A stretch of DNA of 64,000 bases from Microbacterium terricola (GCF_027943945.1 NZ_AP027141.1:1736001-1800000); one strand, 5' to 3'; shown: positions 16,972 through 26,106, counted from the stretch's first letter. Notes: a model not told the origin generated them from the letters alone. Numbers and translations are program-made.

Positions 16972-19875
16972 CTACTGGCCGTCCAGCTCGATCAGCCGGT
17001 TGACCGCCGCGGTCAGCCTCTTGTCGGCCTCGCCGTACGCTGCCCAGTCGCCGTCCTGCAGCGCCGCCTCGCGGTCCAGCATGGCGTCCTGCGCCTCGGC
17101 CAGCGCCTCCTGGTAGTCGTCGTCGTTCGGCGCCGGCGTCGGCTCGGTCGTCTCGGAGGGAGCCGGCGTGGGCGCGGTCGGCACGGGCGACGGTGTCACA
17201 TCCGCGTCGCCGCCGGTGGCACCGGCGTCGCCGCCGAACAGCGTGTCGAGCGCCTCGCTCAGCGTGTCCTCGAAGGCGACGTCGTTTCCGAACGAGACCA
17301 GCACCTTCTGCAGGGTCGGGAGCTTGGTGGCGCCCGAGGACTGCACGAAGACCGGCTGCACGTAGAGCAGTCCACCGCCGACGGGCAGCGTCAGGAGGTT
17401 GCCGTTGAGCACATCCGATTGCCCCTGCTTGAGGATGTTGATGAACGCGGAGACCTGCGGGTCGGCGTCGAAGGTGTTCTGCACCTGCCCGGGACCGGGC
17501 ACCGTCGTGTCGGCGTCGATCACCAGCATCCGGAGCTTGCCGTAGTCCGCGGCCTTCTTGCCGCTCGCGGCCCCCGCATCCGAGTCGACAGCCAGGTAGC
17601 CCATCAGCACGTTGCGCGCATTGGCGCCGAGCGACGACGGGATGAAGGACGTGAACATCGAGTACGACGCTTCGTCCTGTCCGGGCATCTTCATCGTCAG
17701 GTAGTAGGGCGGCTGCAGGTTCGACTCGTCCTGCGGGTCGTTCGGGGTCGTCCACGCGTTGTCGCGCTGGTAGAACGACTGCGCATCGTCGACGTGGTAC
17801 ACGCCGAGCATCGCGCGCTGCACCTTGAACAGGTCTGTCGGGTAGCGCACGTGGCTGATCAGGTCGCCGGACATCTCGCTGATCGGCTCGACCGTGGACG
17901 GGTAGACCTTCTGCCAGGCCTGGAGGATCGGGTCCTCCTCGTCCCAGGCGTAGAGCGTGACGGAGCCGTCGTACGCGTCGACGGTGGCCTTGACCGAGTT
18001 GCGGATGTAGTTGATGTCATCCAGCGCGAACCGCTGCGGCGTCGTGCTCGAGTCCGAGATCGCCGTCTGCAGGCTGACCGTGCTCGAGTACGGGTAGTTC
18101 GCGCTCAGGGTGTAGCCGTCGACGATCCAGACGATCCGTCCGTCCACCACGCTCGGGTACGGGTCGCTGTCCAGCGTCAGGTACGGCGCGACCTTCTGGA
18201 CACGGTCCTTGGGGTTGCGGTCGTAGAGGATCTGCGAGTCCTCGTTGAGGTAGTCCGAGAACAGGATCTGCTCCGACTGGAACTTCAGGGCGTAGACGAG
18301 ACGGTTGAAGACGCCGCCGACGCTCGGCCCGCCGTCACCCGTGAAGGTGGTCTTCGTCTCGTTCGCGCCGTCCGGTCCGGTCGGGTAGTCCAGCTCGATG
18401 TCGCTCGCGCCCTCGGGTGCGCCGACGATGGAATACGGCGGCGAGTACTCGCCGAAGTACACCCGCGGCTCGAAGTTCTCGCGATCGGAGAGGAAGCCGG
18501 ATGCGGGGATGCCCTGCTCGAGGAAGACGGGGTCGCCGTCGCTCGTGCGATCGTTGCCCTTCGCCGCGACGATGCCGTAGCCGTGGGTGTAGACGAGCGC
18601 CGAGTTCTGCCAGTCGGCGGCCTGCCCGAGCTGCTCGAGGTTGAGCTCGCGCACCGAGACGAGGGTGTCCTGCGATTCGCCGTCGATCTGGTACCGGTCG
18701 ACGTCGAGCGGGTCCTGGAACTGGTAGTACGAGCGGTACTGCTCGAGCTGACGCACGGTCGGCGAGATGATCGCCGGGTCCATGATGCGGATCTGCGCGG
18801 TGGTGTCGGCGTCAGAGCGCAGCTGACCGGCCTCCGCAGCGGTCTCGGCGGCGAAGTTGCTCTTCTCGAGCCCGTCGATGCCGTACGCGACCTGGGTCAT
18901 GTCGACGTTGCGCTGGTAGTACTCCTCCTCCAGGGAGAAGCGGTTCGGCTGCACCTGGAAGGTGTTCACCACCCACGGGTAGCCGACGCCGAGCACGATC
19001 GAGGAGACCACCAGCACCGCCGTGGCGATGAGCGGGTACCGCCACCGGCCGATGATGGCGGTGACGAAGAACAGGACGGCCACGATGGCGGCGGCGATCG
19101 CGAGGATCGTCAGGCCGGGGATCACGGCGTGGACGGTCGTGTAGCCGGCGCCGGTGATGCGGTCCTCCGGCTGGTTCAGCGTCTTGTAGCGGTCGAGCCA
19201 GAGGCTCACACCCTGAACGGCGAGGTAGAGGCCGGCGAGGACGGCGAGCTGGATCCGGGCGGACTTGGAGATCCGCAGCTCGCGCTCACCGACCCGCACC
19301 GATCCGTACAGGTACGACACGACGGCGGTCACCAGGATGCAGATGAGCAGCACGGCCGAGACGAAGCCGAGCAGGGTGCTGTAGAACGGCAGCGCGAAGA
19401 GATAGAAGCCGGTGTCGAGCCCGAACTCGGGATCGACGGTGTCGGTCGCGACGCCGTTGAACCACAGCCAGGTGGTCTGCCACTGCGCGGACGCGGCGAA
19501 GCCGGCGAAGAACCCGAAGAAGACGGGGATGCCCCACATCGCCAGACGGCGGAGCGGCTCGACGACCTCCTGGTACCGGTCGAGCTGCGAGCTCAGCCGT
19601 GCATAGACGGGTCGCAGGCGGTACGCGAGCTGGATGGTCAGCCACACCGGCACCGCCATGCCGAGGAAGCCGACCACGAACATGACGACGCGCGCCGTCC
19701 ATTGGGTCAGCAGCACCGAGTCGAACCCGAGCTGCTCGAACCACAGCCAGTCGGCGTAGAGGCCCACGAAGGCGAAGAACGCCACGACGAGGGCGGCGAT
19801 GATCGCCAGGGAGATGGCGATGACGCGGCGGGAGCGAGGCGGTGTGGCCTGTGTCGGCGCAGAGGTCGTGGTCAC
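16972..19875 (-). CDS. UPF0182 family membrane protein
   Basis: A 967-residue protein with seven hydrophobic helices in the first 330 residues (AIIAALVVAFFAFVGLYADW is the first, shown only up to that point) and a large extracytoplasmic domain in the rest. The C-terminal 90 residues are a Pro/Thr/Glu linker and an acidic helical tail with DREAALQDGDWAAYGEAD. UPF0182 is conserved across actinobacteria (Rv3193c in M. tuberculosis, from memory), function unknown. GTG 19875 has TAGGAT 6 bases upstream, so the mRNA is probably leaderless. The upstream same-strand gene is a YlbL-like protease, the same order as in mycobacteria. Confidence 0.9.
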   Translation of the reverse strand: MTTTSAPTQATPPRSRRVIAISLAIIAALVVAFFAFVGLYADWLWFEQLGFDSVLLTQWTARVVMFVVGFLGMAVPVWLTIQLAYRLRPVYARLSSQLDRYQEVVEPLRRLAMWGIPVFFGFFAGFAASAQWQTTWLWFNGVATDTVDPEFGLDTGFYLFALPFYSTLLGFVSAVLLICILVTAVVSYLYGSVRVGERELRISKSARIQLAVLAGLYLAVQGVSLWLDRYKTLNQPEDRITGAGYTTVHAVIPGLTILAIAAAIVAVLFFVTAIIGRWRYPLIATAVLVVSSIVLGVGYPWVVNTFQVQPNRFSLEEEYYQRNVDMTQVAYGIDGLEKSNFAAETAAEAGQLRSDADTTAQIRIMDPAIISPTVRQLEQYRSYYQFQDPLDVDRYQIDGESQDTLVSVRELNLEQLGQAADWQNSALVYTHGYGIVAAKGNDRTSDGDPVFLEQGIPASGFLSDRENFEPRVYFGEYSPPYSIVGAPEGASDIELDYPTGPDGANETKTTFTGDGGPSVGGVFNRLVYALKFQSEQILFSDYLNEDSQILYDRNPKDRVQKVAPYLTLDSDPYPSVVDGRIVWIVDGYTLSANYPYSSTVSLQTAISDSSTTPQRFALDDINYIRNSVKATVDAYDGSVTLYAWDEEDPILQAWQKVYPSTVEPISEMSGDLISHVRYPTDLFKVQRAMLGVYHVDDAQSFYQRDNAWTTPNDPQDESNLQPPYYLTMKMPGQDEASYSMFTSFIPSSLGANARNVLMGYLAVDSDAGAASGKKAADYGKLRMLVIDADTTVPGPGQVQNTFDADPQVSAFINILKQGQSDVLNGNLLTLPVGGGLLYVQPVFVQSSGATKLPTLQKVLVSFGNDVAFEDTLSEALDTLFGGDAGATGGDADVTPSPVPTAPTPAPSETTEPTPAPNDDDYQEALAEAQDAMLDREAALQDGDWAAYGEADKRLTAAVNRLIELDGQ

Positions 19876-19881
19876 GTTCTC

Positions 19882-19887
19882 ATCCTA
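19882..19887 (-). promoter_or_regulatory. -10 box of leaderless UPF0182 gene
   Basis: TAGGAT on the minus strand, 6 bases before GTG 19875. It directly abuts the hairpin at 19888-19905. Confidence 0.55.
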
Positions 19888-19905
19888 GGCGGCCGATCAG
19901 CCGCC
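19888..19905 (-). terminator. Short GC hairpin after ylbL-like gene
   Basis: GGCGGC and GCCGCC form a 6-bp stem with a 6-base loop, between the ylbL-like stop (19914) and the next promoter, with no base between hairpin and -10 box. There is no T tract, so terminator activity is uncertain. Confidence 0.45.
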
Positions 19906-19913
19906 CGGCCCGC

Positions 19914-21035
19914 TCACGAGCCGCAGGTCGGCAGCGCGTCGAGATCGCCGTCCTCCCGGATGGCCTCCAGTGCGGCCAGCGAATCGTCGAGGGTCTCGAC
20001 CGAGAACACGCGCAGTCCGTCCGGCACGTGCCCGACGACCTCGTCGCAGTTCGACTCCGGCGCGAGGAACCAGCTCGCGCCGGCGTCCTTCGCGCCCCAC
20101 AGCTTCTGCTGGATGCCGCCGATCGGGCCGACGGTGCCGTCCGCGGTGATCGTGCCGGTGCCGGCGACGGTCTCCCCCGCATTGAGCTCGCCGGGGGTGA
20201 GCACGTCGATGATGCCGAGGGCGAACATCATCCCGGCGCTCGGTCCGCCGACGTTGTTCAACTGGATCGTCACGTCGATCGGGAAGTCGAAGTCGCTCAT
20301 CAGCGTGACTCCGAGCAGCCACGTCTTCTCGCCGTCGACCTCGGTCTCCTTCGGCACGATCGAGATCGTCTGGTCCTCACCGTCGCGCACGATGCTGAGC
20401 TCGACCGCCGCGCCGTCGCCCTCGTTGACGATGTCGCGGAGCGCACCGGCATCCGTCGCCGGAGTCCCGTTCGCCGCCAGGATGATGTCGCCCTCTTCGA
20501 GCTGACCCTCCGCGGCGGAGTCCTCGACGACCGAGTAGACCGTCAGCATCGCGTTCACGTCGTAGCCGAGCTCGCTGAGGGCGGCCGCGGTCGCCTCCTT
20601 CTGCGAGTCGACCATCAGCGCCGCGCTCTCCTCGTTGCGCTCCTCCGTGGTCTGCCCCTCCGGGAACACGGAATCGATCGGCAGCACGGCCTTACTCTGG
20701 TCGAACCAGGCGAGGGCGAGCTCGAACCACGAGGGGGTGCGCTCGCGGTTGCCGACGACCTGCACGGTGAGCAGGTCCAGTGCGCCCGCCGTCTCGTACG
20801 TGTCCGCGCCCTCGACCGAGATCAGCGGGACGTCCTCGCCGTCCGCGTTCTCGACCGAACCGAGGGTGTTGTACACCGGCCCGGGCTGCTGGATCACGTA
20901 GGACGTCGGCAGGAACGTGAGCACCAGGAGCACCACCAGGGCGACCACCAGGGCCCAGATGCCGACAGTCGTGCTGCGGGAGGGACGCCGCCGGGGGGCG
21001 GGCGCGATGGTCACGTTGTCGTCGAACAGCGCCAC
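19914..21035 (-). CDS. PDZ and Lon-like protease, YlbL family
   Basis: A 373-residue membrane-anchored protease. One helix near residues 25-45 (VGIWALVVALVVLLVLTF) anchors an external part; a PDZ domain lies near residues 155-225 (AAEGQLEEGDIILAANGTPA); the C-terminal Lon-type Ser/Lys protease domain has GGPSAGMMFALG with the nucleophile Ser and GGIQQKLWGAKDAG with the catalytic Lys. In Bacillus the YlbL homologue acts in cell-division checkpoint proteolysis (family knowledge); targets here are unknown. The start is GTG 21035 with AAAGG upstream. The gene pair with UPF0182 is conserved in order in mycobacteria (Rv3194c-Rv3193c, from memory). Confidence 0.9.
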   Translation of the reverse strand: MALFDDNVTIAPAPRRRPSRSTTVGIWALVVALVVLLVLTFLPTSYVIQQPGPVYNTLGSVENADGEDVPLISVEGADTYETAGALDLLTVQVVGNRERTPSWFELALAWFDQSKAVLPIDSVFPEGQTTEERNEESAALMVDSQKEATAAALSELGYDVNAMLTVYSVVEDSAAEGQLEEGDIILAANGTPATDAGALRDIVNEGDGAAVELSIVRDGEDQTISIVPKETEVDGEKTWLLGVTLMSDFDFPIDVTIQLNNVGGPSAGMMFALGIIDVLTPGELNAGETVAGTGTITADGTVGPIGGIQQKLWGAKDAGASWFLAPESNCDEVVGHVPDGLRVFSVETLDDSLAALEAIREDGDLDALPTCGS

Positions 21036-21161
21036 GGGAGCCTTTCTGAGCCTGGTCGTTCGCGACCGGCGTAAGGCTATCGGGGCCGGGCCGGGGAGGT
21101 GCGATGATCCGTGCGACTAGCGTAGGACCACTGGTCCCGACCCGGCTGAGAGGCGACTGAA

Positions 21162-22601
21162 GTGGCAGACGACGACCGGAGCCCCGAAGACGAATTCCAG
21201 GAGCTCATCCGGCAGCTTTTCGGCGGTGAGGGCGGACAGCTCGACCCCGAGCAGCTCTCACAGCTGGCGGGCATGAACATCGATCCCGCGATGATGCAGG
21301 CGCTCATGCGGCAGCTGCAGGGCGCCTTCGCGTCGGGCGGCGACGAGGGCGGCATCTCCTGGGACCTGGCGCAGCGCCAGGCGCTGCACATCGCGAACCA
21401 GGACGGCCTCGGCATCACCGACGGCCAGCGCACCGACCTCGAGCAGGCGTTCTCGCTCGCGACGCTGTGGCTCAGCGAGGCCACGACGATCTCGGAGCTG
21501 GCGACCGCCCCGCGCGCCATGACCCGCGGCGCCTGGGTCGAGGCGACGCTGCCGGTCTGGCAGCAGCTCGCCGAACCCGTGGCCACGAGCATCGCCGACG
21601 CCCTCACGGGTGCCCTCAGCGAGCAGGCGCCCGAGGAGATGCAGGGGCTCGTCCAGGGCGCGCGGCGCTTCATGCGCACCGTCGGCGGGTCCCTGTTCGC
21701 CACCCAGCTCGGTCACGTCGTGGGCAACCTGTCGAAGGAGGTCGTCTCCGGCGGCGACGTCGGCATCCCGCTGATGCCCGACGGCGAGGCGGCCATCCTG
21801 CCGCAGAACTTCGCCGACTTCGGACGCGACCTCGAGATCCCCGACGATCAGCTGGCGCTGTACATCGCGACGCGCGAGCTGGCGCACGCCCGCCTGTTCC
21901 GGCACGCTCGCTGGCTGCGCCTGCACGTCATCTCGCAGGTGACGGACTTCGCGCGCGGCATCCGCGTCGACACGAGCGCCCTCGAGGAGCTCGCCAGCAG
22001 GTTCGACCCCAGCGAGCCGGAGGAGCTGCGCCGGGCGCTGGAGAGCGGCGCTCTGCTGCCCGCCCGCACCGATGAGCAGGAGACCGCGCTCGTCCGGCTG
22101 GAGAACCTGCTCGCGACCATCGAGGGCTGGGTCGACGTGGTCACCGCGCAGGCCACCGGCCGGCTGCCGATGGCCGACCGGATCGCGGAGGCCGTCCGCC
22201 GACGCCGTGCGGTCGGCGGTCCCGCCGAGCAGGCGCTGGCCTCGCTCGTCGGCCTCACCCTGCGACCGCGGCGGATGCGGGAGGCTGCCGCGATGTGGCA
22301 GGCGGTGACGGACGCGGTCGGCGTCGGCGCGCGCGACGCGCTGTGGGACTACCCCGACCTCATGCCGACCGCCGAGGACATCGACGATCCCGCCGCGCTC
22401 GTCGCGCGGCTGGAGGCCAGGGCGCGCGGCGAGGAGCCGGCCCCCGACGAGATGGACGACGCGCTCGCGCGTCTGCTCGCGGGCGAGGAGCCCCGGGCCG
22501 GCGAAGAGACCGGTGCGGCAGACGTGACCGGAGACGAGACCGGAGACGAGGCCGGCGACGAGAGCGGCGACGAGGGCACCGACCAGCCGCGCCCGGTGTA
22601 A
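21162..22601 (+). CDS. DUF2342 zinc-metalloprotease-like protein
   Basis: A 479-residue cytosolic protein of the DUF2342 family, often labelled coenzyme-F420-associated or zinc-dependent metalloprotease. The conserved centre is LYIATRELAHARLFRHARW (about residue 230) and LRRALESGALLP. The classical HExxH is not present; instead RELAHARLFRHARWLRLH supplies His residues, so protease activity is unproven. The N-terminus is Gln/Leu-rich and the last 40 residues form a Gly-Asp-Glu repeat (TGDETGDEAGDESGDEG). GTG 21162 is the likely start. It matches Rv3195 in the mycobacterial order and is followed by the TOMM-like gene. Confidence 0.83.
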   Translation: MADDDRSPEDEFQELIRQLFGGEGGQLDPEQLSQLAGMNIDPAMMQALMRQLQGAFASGGDEGGISWDLAQRQALHIANQDGLGITDGQRTDLEQAFSLATLWLSEATTISELATAPRAMTRGAWVEATLPVWQQLAEPVATSIADALTGALSEQAPEEMQGLVQGARRFMRTVGGSLFATQLGHVVGNLSKEVVSGGDVGIPLMPDGEAAILPQNFADFGRDLEIPDDQLALYIATRELAHARLFRHARWLRLHVISQVTDFARGIRVDTSALEELASRFDPSEPEELRRALESGALLPARTDEQETALVRLENLLATIEGWVDVVTAQATGRLPMADRIAEAVRRRRAVGGPAEQALASLVGLTLRPRRMREAAAMWQAVTDAVGVGARDALWDYPDLMPTAEDIDDPAALVARLEARARGEEPAPDEMDDALARLLAGEEPRAGEETGAADVTGDETGDEAGDESGDEGTDQPRPV

Positions 22602-22693
22602 TCCGCTCCTCCCCAGCCCGCGTGGGCGATGCGCCGGCCGCGGTTCTGTGGACAGGCTCGGCGGGGCGTGCGCTCCCGGACGATGATCGGGGC

Positions 22694-23545
22694 ATGCTCC
22701 GACTCGATCCAGGTCACCCTCCGCTGTGGCGGACGGCGACCTCGCTGCAGTTCGGACTCGACCCCGTCGCCGTCGTCGAGGCTCCGGAGCCCTGGCAGGA
22801 GCGGCTCGTCCACGAACTCGCGCGCGGCGTGCCCGAGGGCGCCCTCGACCAGATCGCCGAGCTGCTCGGCGCCCCGACCGGTGCCGCGGCGGAGCTGGTG
22901 CGGATGCTGAGACCGGCCCTCGTCGGGCCGGTCCCCCGCCCGCCGGTCGCCGAGCTCCGGGTGCCCGACGGATTCCCGCGCGCACAGGCCTCGGTGTTCG
23001 AGCGCGCCCTGTCGGCGACGCACTGCGAGGTGCGGGTGCGGCGCGCCGGCCGTCCGGCCACGGCCGTCCCGCACCGGACTGTCGTGCTGCTCGCGCACCA
23101 CCTCGTGGTGCCGCGGGCCGCCGCCGATCTGATGGCGCGTGACATCGCGCATCTTCCCGTCGTGTTCGAGGGAGCCCGCACGGTGGTCGGCCCGCTCGTC
23201 GTCCCTGGCCGGACGGCGTGTCTGGCGTGCCAGGCCGCCGCTCAGCGCGACCGCGACCCGGCATGGCCCCTCGTCGCCGCCCAGCTGGTCGGGCGCGCGC
23301 CGCTCGACGTCGACGACGCGACGCTCTGGGATGCGGGCCTCACCGCGGGCAGGCTGCTCAGCGCGGTGCGGGCGGGCGCTGACTCGATCTCGGTGGTGCT
23401 GCACGCCGGCTCCCTGCAGCGGACGCACCTGCGCCACCAGCCGCACGAAGGGTGTCTGTGCCGATCTCCTGGAGGAAGCGGGAGCGCTGCCGATCACGGT
23501 GGCCGCGCGCCCACGACAGGTGCAGCGTCCGGCCCGCCCGCGTGA
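22694..23545 (+). CDS. Orphan TOMM cyclodehydratase/leader-binding-like protein
   Basis: A 283-residue protein resembling the C-protein (E1-like, RiPP leader-binding) half of TOMM azoline cyclodehydratases. The N-terminal 90 residues look like a peptide-clamp winged helix (LDPGHPPLWRTATSLQFGLD at the start). The conserved centre is GPLVVPGRTACLACQ with the first Cys pair, and RDRDPAWPLVAAQL. The second pair is HEGCLC near residue 255; together CxxC and CxC would bind a structural zinc. No YcaO, dehydrogenase or short precursor gene lies nearby. I think it matches Rv3196 by position. The start ATG 22694 has GATGAT 6 bases upstream. Everything after HEGCLC, 28 residues, is read from the antisense of uvrD2 and is probably non-conserved. 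Function unknown. Confidence 0.75.
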   Translation: MLRLDPGHPPLWRTATSLQFGLDPVAVVEAPEPWQERLVHELARGVPEGALDQIAELLGAPTGAAAELVRMLRPALVGPVPRPPVAELRVPDGFPRAQASVFERALSATHCEVRVRRAGRPATAVPHRTVVLLAHHLVVPRAAADLMARDIAHLPVVFEGARTVVGPLVVPGRTACLACQAAAQRDRDPAWPLVAAQLVGRAPLDVDDATLWDAGLTAGRLLSAVRAGADSISVVLHAGSLQRTHLRHQPHEGCLCRSPGGSGSAADHGGRAPTTGAASGPPA

Positions 23546-25133
23546 TGCCGACGTAGGCGAGCCGGCGCTCCTCGTCGACGTGCTCGAACGTCGTCGCGTA
23601 GCCGATCGGCAGCTGGCCCTCCGCGACCCCCACGAGGTAGACGTGATCCCACTCCAGGCCCTTTGCGGCGTGGAGCGTCGCCAGCGTCACGGTGCGCAGC
23701 GTCGGCTCGTCCTGCGACTTGGCGCGCGTGAGCAGCTCGTCGGCGAAGGTGCGCAGCGTGGTGCCGTCCGGCGCCTCCTCGGCCAGCCGCAGCAGGGCCG
23801 CGCGGGCCTCCCAGGCGTCGCGCAGCGCGCCGCCCGCCTGCGGCGCCTCGTCCGTGTAGCCGAGGGAGCGCAGGACATCGCGGACCGCGTCGAGGAAACC
23901 GCGCTCGGTCGGGGCGACCGCGGCGCCGCGCAGCGCGAGCACCGCCTGGCGCACCTCCGGCACATCGAAGAACCGTCGGCCGCCGAGCACGGTGGTCGCC
24001 ACGCCCTTGCCCGCCAGCGCCGTGGTCAGCTCGGCCGACTGCGCGTGCGCGCGGTAGAGCACGGCGATCCGCTGCGGATCGGTGCCGGCCGCGATGCGCG
24101 CCGCGATGTGCGCGGCGACGCCGCGCGCCTCGTCCAGGTCGTCGTCGTAGGCGCTGACCGTCGGCAGCTCGCCGTCGCCTGAGCGGTGCGTGTTCGCGGA
24201 CGGCGCGGGCGCCGCGGTCAGCTCGAGGGCACCCGGCCGGTTGCGCATGAGCGCGTTCGCGACGGCGAGGATCGACGCATCCGACCGGTAGTTCGTCTCC
24301 AGCCGCACCACGGTGGCGTCGGCGTGCCGGTGCGGGAACTCGAGCAGGAAGCGCGCGTCGGCGCCCGCGAACGAGTACACGGTCTGACTGGCGTCACCCA
24401 CGACGCACAGATCGCGGCGGTCGCCGAGCCACAGTTCGAGCAGGCGGTTCTGCAGCGGAGAGACGTCCTGGAACTCGTCGACGGTGAAGTGGCGGTACTG
24501 CTCGTGGACCGCCTTCGCGACGTGGGGCTCGGCCTCCAGCATCCCCGCGCACGCCAGCAGCACGTCCTCGAAGTCGAGCTGACGGCGCTCGTCCTTGAGC
24601 TTCTCGTAGGCACGGTGGAGATCTGCCACCCGGTTCGCGTCGTACCGGCCGACACCGCCGGGGCGGGCGGCCACGTAGTCCTCGATGCTGCGCATCGTGA
24701 CCTTGCGCCATTCGATGCCCGACGCGATGTCCCGCAGCGTGGCCGTGTCGGGCTCGAGCCCGATGCCGTCGGCGGCATGGGCGAGCAGCCGCACCTTGTT
24801 GTCGACGATGGACGGTGCGGTGTCGCCCGCGAGCGTGGGCCAGAAGAAGTTCAGCTGCGCGAGGGCGGCGGCGTGGAACGTGCGCGCGGCGACACCCTCG
24901 ACACCGAGCGCGCGGAGGCGACCGCGCATCTCGCCCGCAGCCTTCGAGGTGAACGTCACCGCCATGACACGCCCCGGCGAGTAGGCGCCGGTGTCGACGC
25001 CGTGGGCGATCCGGTGGGTGATCACGCGGGTCTTGCCCGTGCCGGCACCTGCGAGCACGGCGACCGGACCGCGCAGCGCCGATGCCGCCTCGCGCTGGCG
25101 CTCGTCCAGCCCTTCCAGTGCGCGACCGATCAT
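23358..25133 (-). CDS. uvrD2: Superfamily 1 DNA helicase UvrD2
   Basis: A 591-residue 3'-5' DNA helicase. Motif I VLAGAGTGKT, Ia VTFTSKAAGEM, II VDEFQDVS, III VGDASQTVYSF, IV VRLETNYRS, V TLHAAKGLEW and VI YVGITRAGR are all present in order. The family's C-terminal HRDC domain and the tetracysteine hinge known from mycobacterial UvrD2 (about 700 residues) are missing; after QRSRFLQEIG only a 34-residue Ala/Arg/Ser-rich tail follows, encoded antisense to the end of the TOMM-like gene. It overlaps the upstream nudC stop by 4 bases (ATGA), so the two form an operon. Role: DNA repair and replication-fork maintenance. Confidence 0.93.
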   Translation of the reverse strand: MIGRALEGLDERQREAASALRGPVAVLAGAGTGKTRVITHRIAHGVDTGAYSPGRVMAVTFTSKAAGEMRGRLRALGVEGVAARTFHAAALAQLNFFWPTLAGDTAPSIVDNKVRLLAHAADGIGLEPDTATLRDIASGIEWRKVTMRSIEDYVAARPGGVGRYDANRVADLHRAYEKLKDERRQLDFEDVLLACAGMLEAEPHVAKAVHEQYRHFTVDEFQDVSPLQNRLLELWLGDRRDLCVVGDASQTVYSFAGADARFLLEFPHRHADATVVRLETNYRSDASILAVANALMRNRPGALELTAAPAPSANTHRSGDGELPTVSAYDDDLDEARGVAAHIAARIAAGTDPQRIAVLYRAHAQSAELTTALAGKGVATTVLGGRRFFDVPEVRQAVLALRGAAVAPTERGFLDAVRDVLRSLGYTDEAPQAGGALRDAWEARAALLRLAEEAPDGTTLRTFADELLTRAKSQDEPTLRTVTLATLHAAKGLEWDHVYLVGVAEGQLPIGYATTFEHVDEERRLAYVGITRAGRTLHLSWARGHRDRQRSRFLQEIGTDTLRAAGGAGASAAGSRRAAPPRSSQRPPAPR

Positions 25134-26023
25134 GCGCGCCCCTCGTACCAGTCGGTGATCAGCCGGTGCGCGATCGACGCGGTTCCCGGGAGGGTGACCT
25201 CGCCCTCGCCGCGAAGGCCCGCCCCGACCTCGTCACGGGTGAACCAGCGCACCGCGGCGATCTCCTCGCCGTCCGCCTCCGCGGCGGCGTCGTCGGCAGC
25301 GGCGGCCCAGAAGCCGAGCATCAGCGATCGCGGGTACGGCCACGCCTGCGATCCGCGGTAGACGATGTCGAGCGCGTCGACGCCCGCTTCCTCGTGCACC
25401 TCGCGCCGCACCGCCTCCTCGAGCGACTCGCCCGCTTCGACGAAGCCCGCGAAGCAGGAATAGCGATCGGCGCCCCAGAGCGCGTTCGAGCCGAGCAGCA
25501 GACGGTCGGGGTCCGTCGCGCTCGTGATCGCCACGATGACGGCGGGGTCGGTGCGCGGGAAGTGGTCGCGCCCGCAGGCCGGGCAGTGGCGGGCCCAGCC
25601 GGCCATGGTGGTCTCGGTGAGCGTTCCGCAGGCGGAGCAGTACGGCGCGTCCAGCAGCCAGCGCCCGAGGCTGAGTGCGGCCACGAAGGCGCCGGCATCC
25701 GCCGCGGTCAGCGTTCCGCCGATCGCGCGCAGGCTCGCCCACTCCCCGGGGAAGGTGACGTCGTCGGTTGCGGCGACCACCGCGGCCAGCAGTGCCTCTC
25801 CGTCTGCGGCGCGCCCGAGGAAGGCCCACTGCGCGTCGGCGGGCGCCTGCGCCGGTTCCACCCACCGCAGCCCTTCGCCGGAGACGGGCGCTCTGTCACC
25901 CACGATCACGAGGACACGGCTGGCTGCGTCGAGCCGCAGCGTGTCGAGGAGTCCGGGGGTCGCGCGCTCGTCGGCGGCGCGGTCGAGGCCGATCTGGATC
26001 GGCCGATCGGCGGATGCGGGCAT
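25130..26023 (-). CDS. nudC: NADH pyrophosphatase / RNA decapping hydrolase
   Basis: A 297-residue NudC-type Nudix enzyme that splits NAD(H) into NMN(H) and AMP and removes NAD caps from RNA 5' ends. The zinc ribbon is CSACGT and CPACGRD near residues 140-165; the Nudix box is GFVEAGESLEEAVRREVHEE; the NAD-specific SQPWPFPxS motif reads SQAWPYPRS here (Pro to Ala, Phe to Tyr). ATG 26023 has AGGAAGG before it; the longer frame to 26131 would overlap the divergent gene's start and lacks a ribosome site. In operon with uvrD2. Confidence 0.93.
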   Translation of the reverse strand: MPASADRPIQIGLDRAADERATPGLLDTLRLDAASRVLVIVGDRAPVSGEGLRWVEPAQAPADAQWAFLGRAADGEALLAAVVAATDDVTFPGEWASLRAIGGTLTAADAGAFVAALSLGRWLLDAPYCSACGTLTETTMAGWARHCPACGRDHFPRTDPAVIVAITSATDPDRLLLGSNALWGADRYSCFAGFVEAGESLEEAVRREVHEEAGVDALDIVYRGSQAWPYPRSLMLGFWAAAADDAAAEADGEEIAAVRWFTRDEVGAGLRGEGEVTLPGTASIAHRLITDWYEGRA

Positions 26024-26106
26024 CGCGGGGGCCTTCCTGCGTGGATCGACGAACGGGCCTGTCGACAAGCCGGGCGTGGCGCGGGGACGCACCGGCGTGC
26101 CGCGCC

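Noticed and set aside
17419..20505. Open frame of 1028 codons on the plus strand, antisense to UPF0182 and the YlbL-like gene
   Set aside because: It has no recognisable domain, is Arg/Val/Asp-rich as expected from a shadow of GC-biased codons, and both minus-strand genes have clear motifs.
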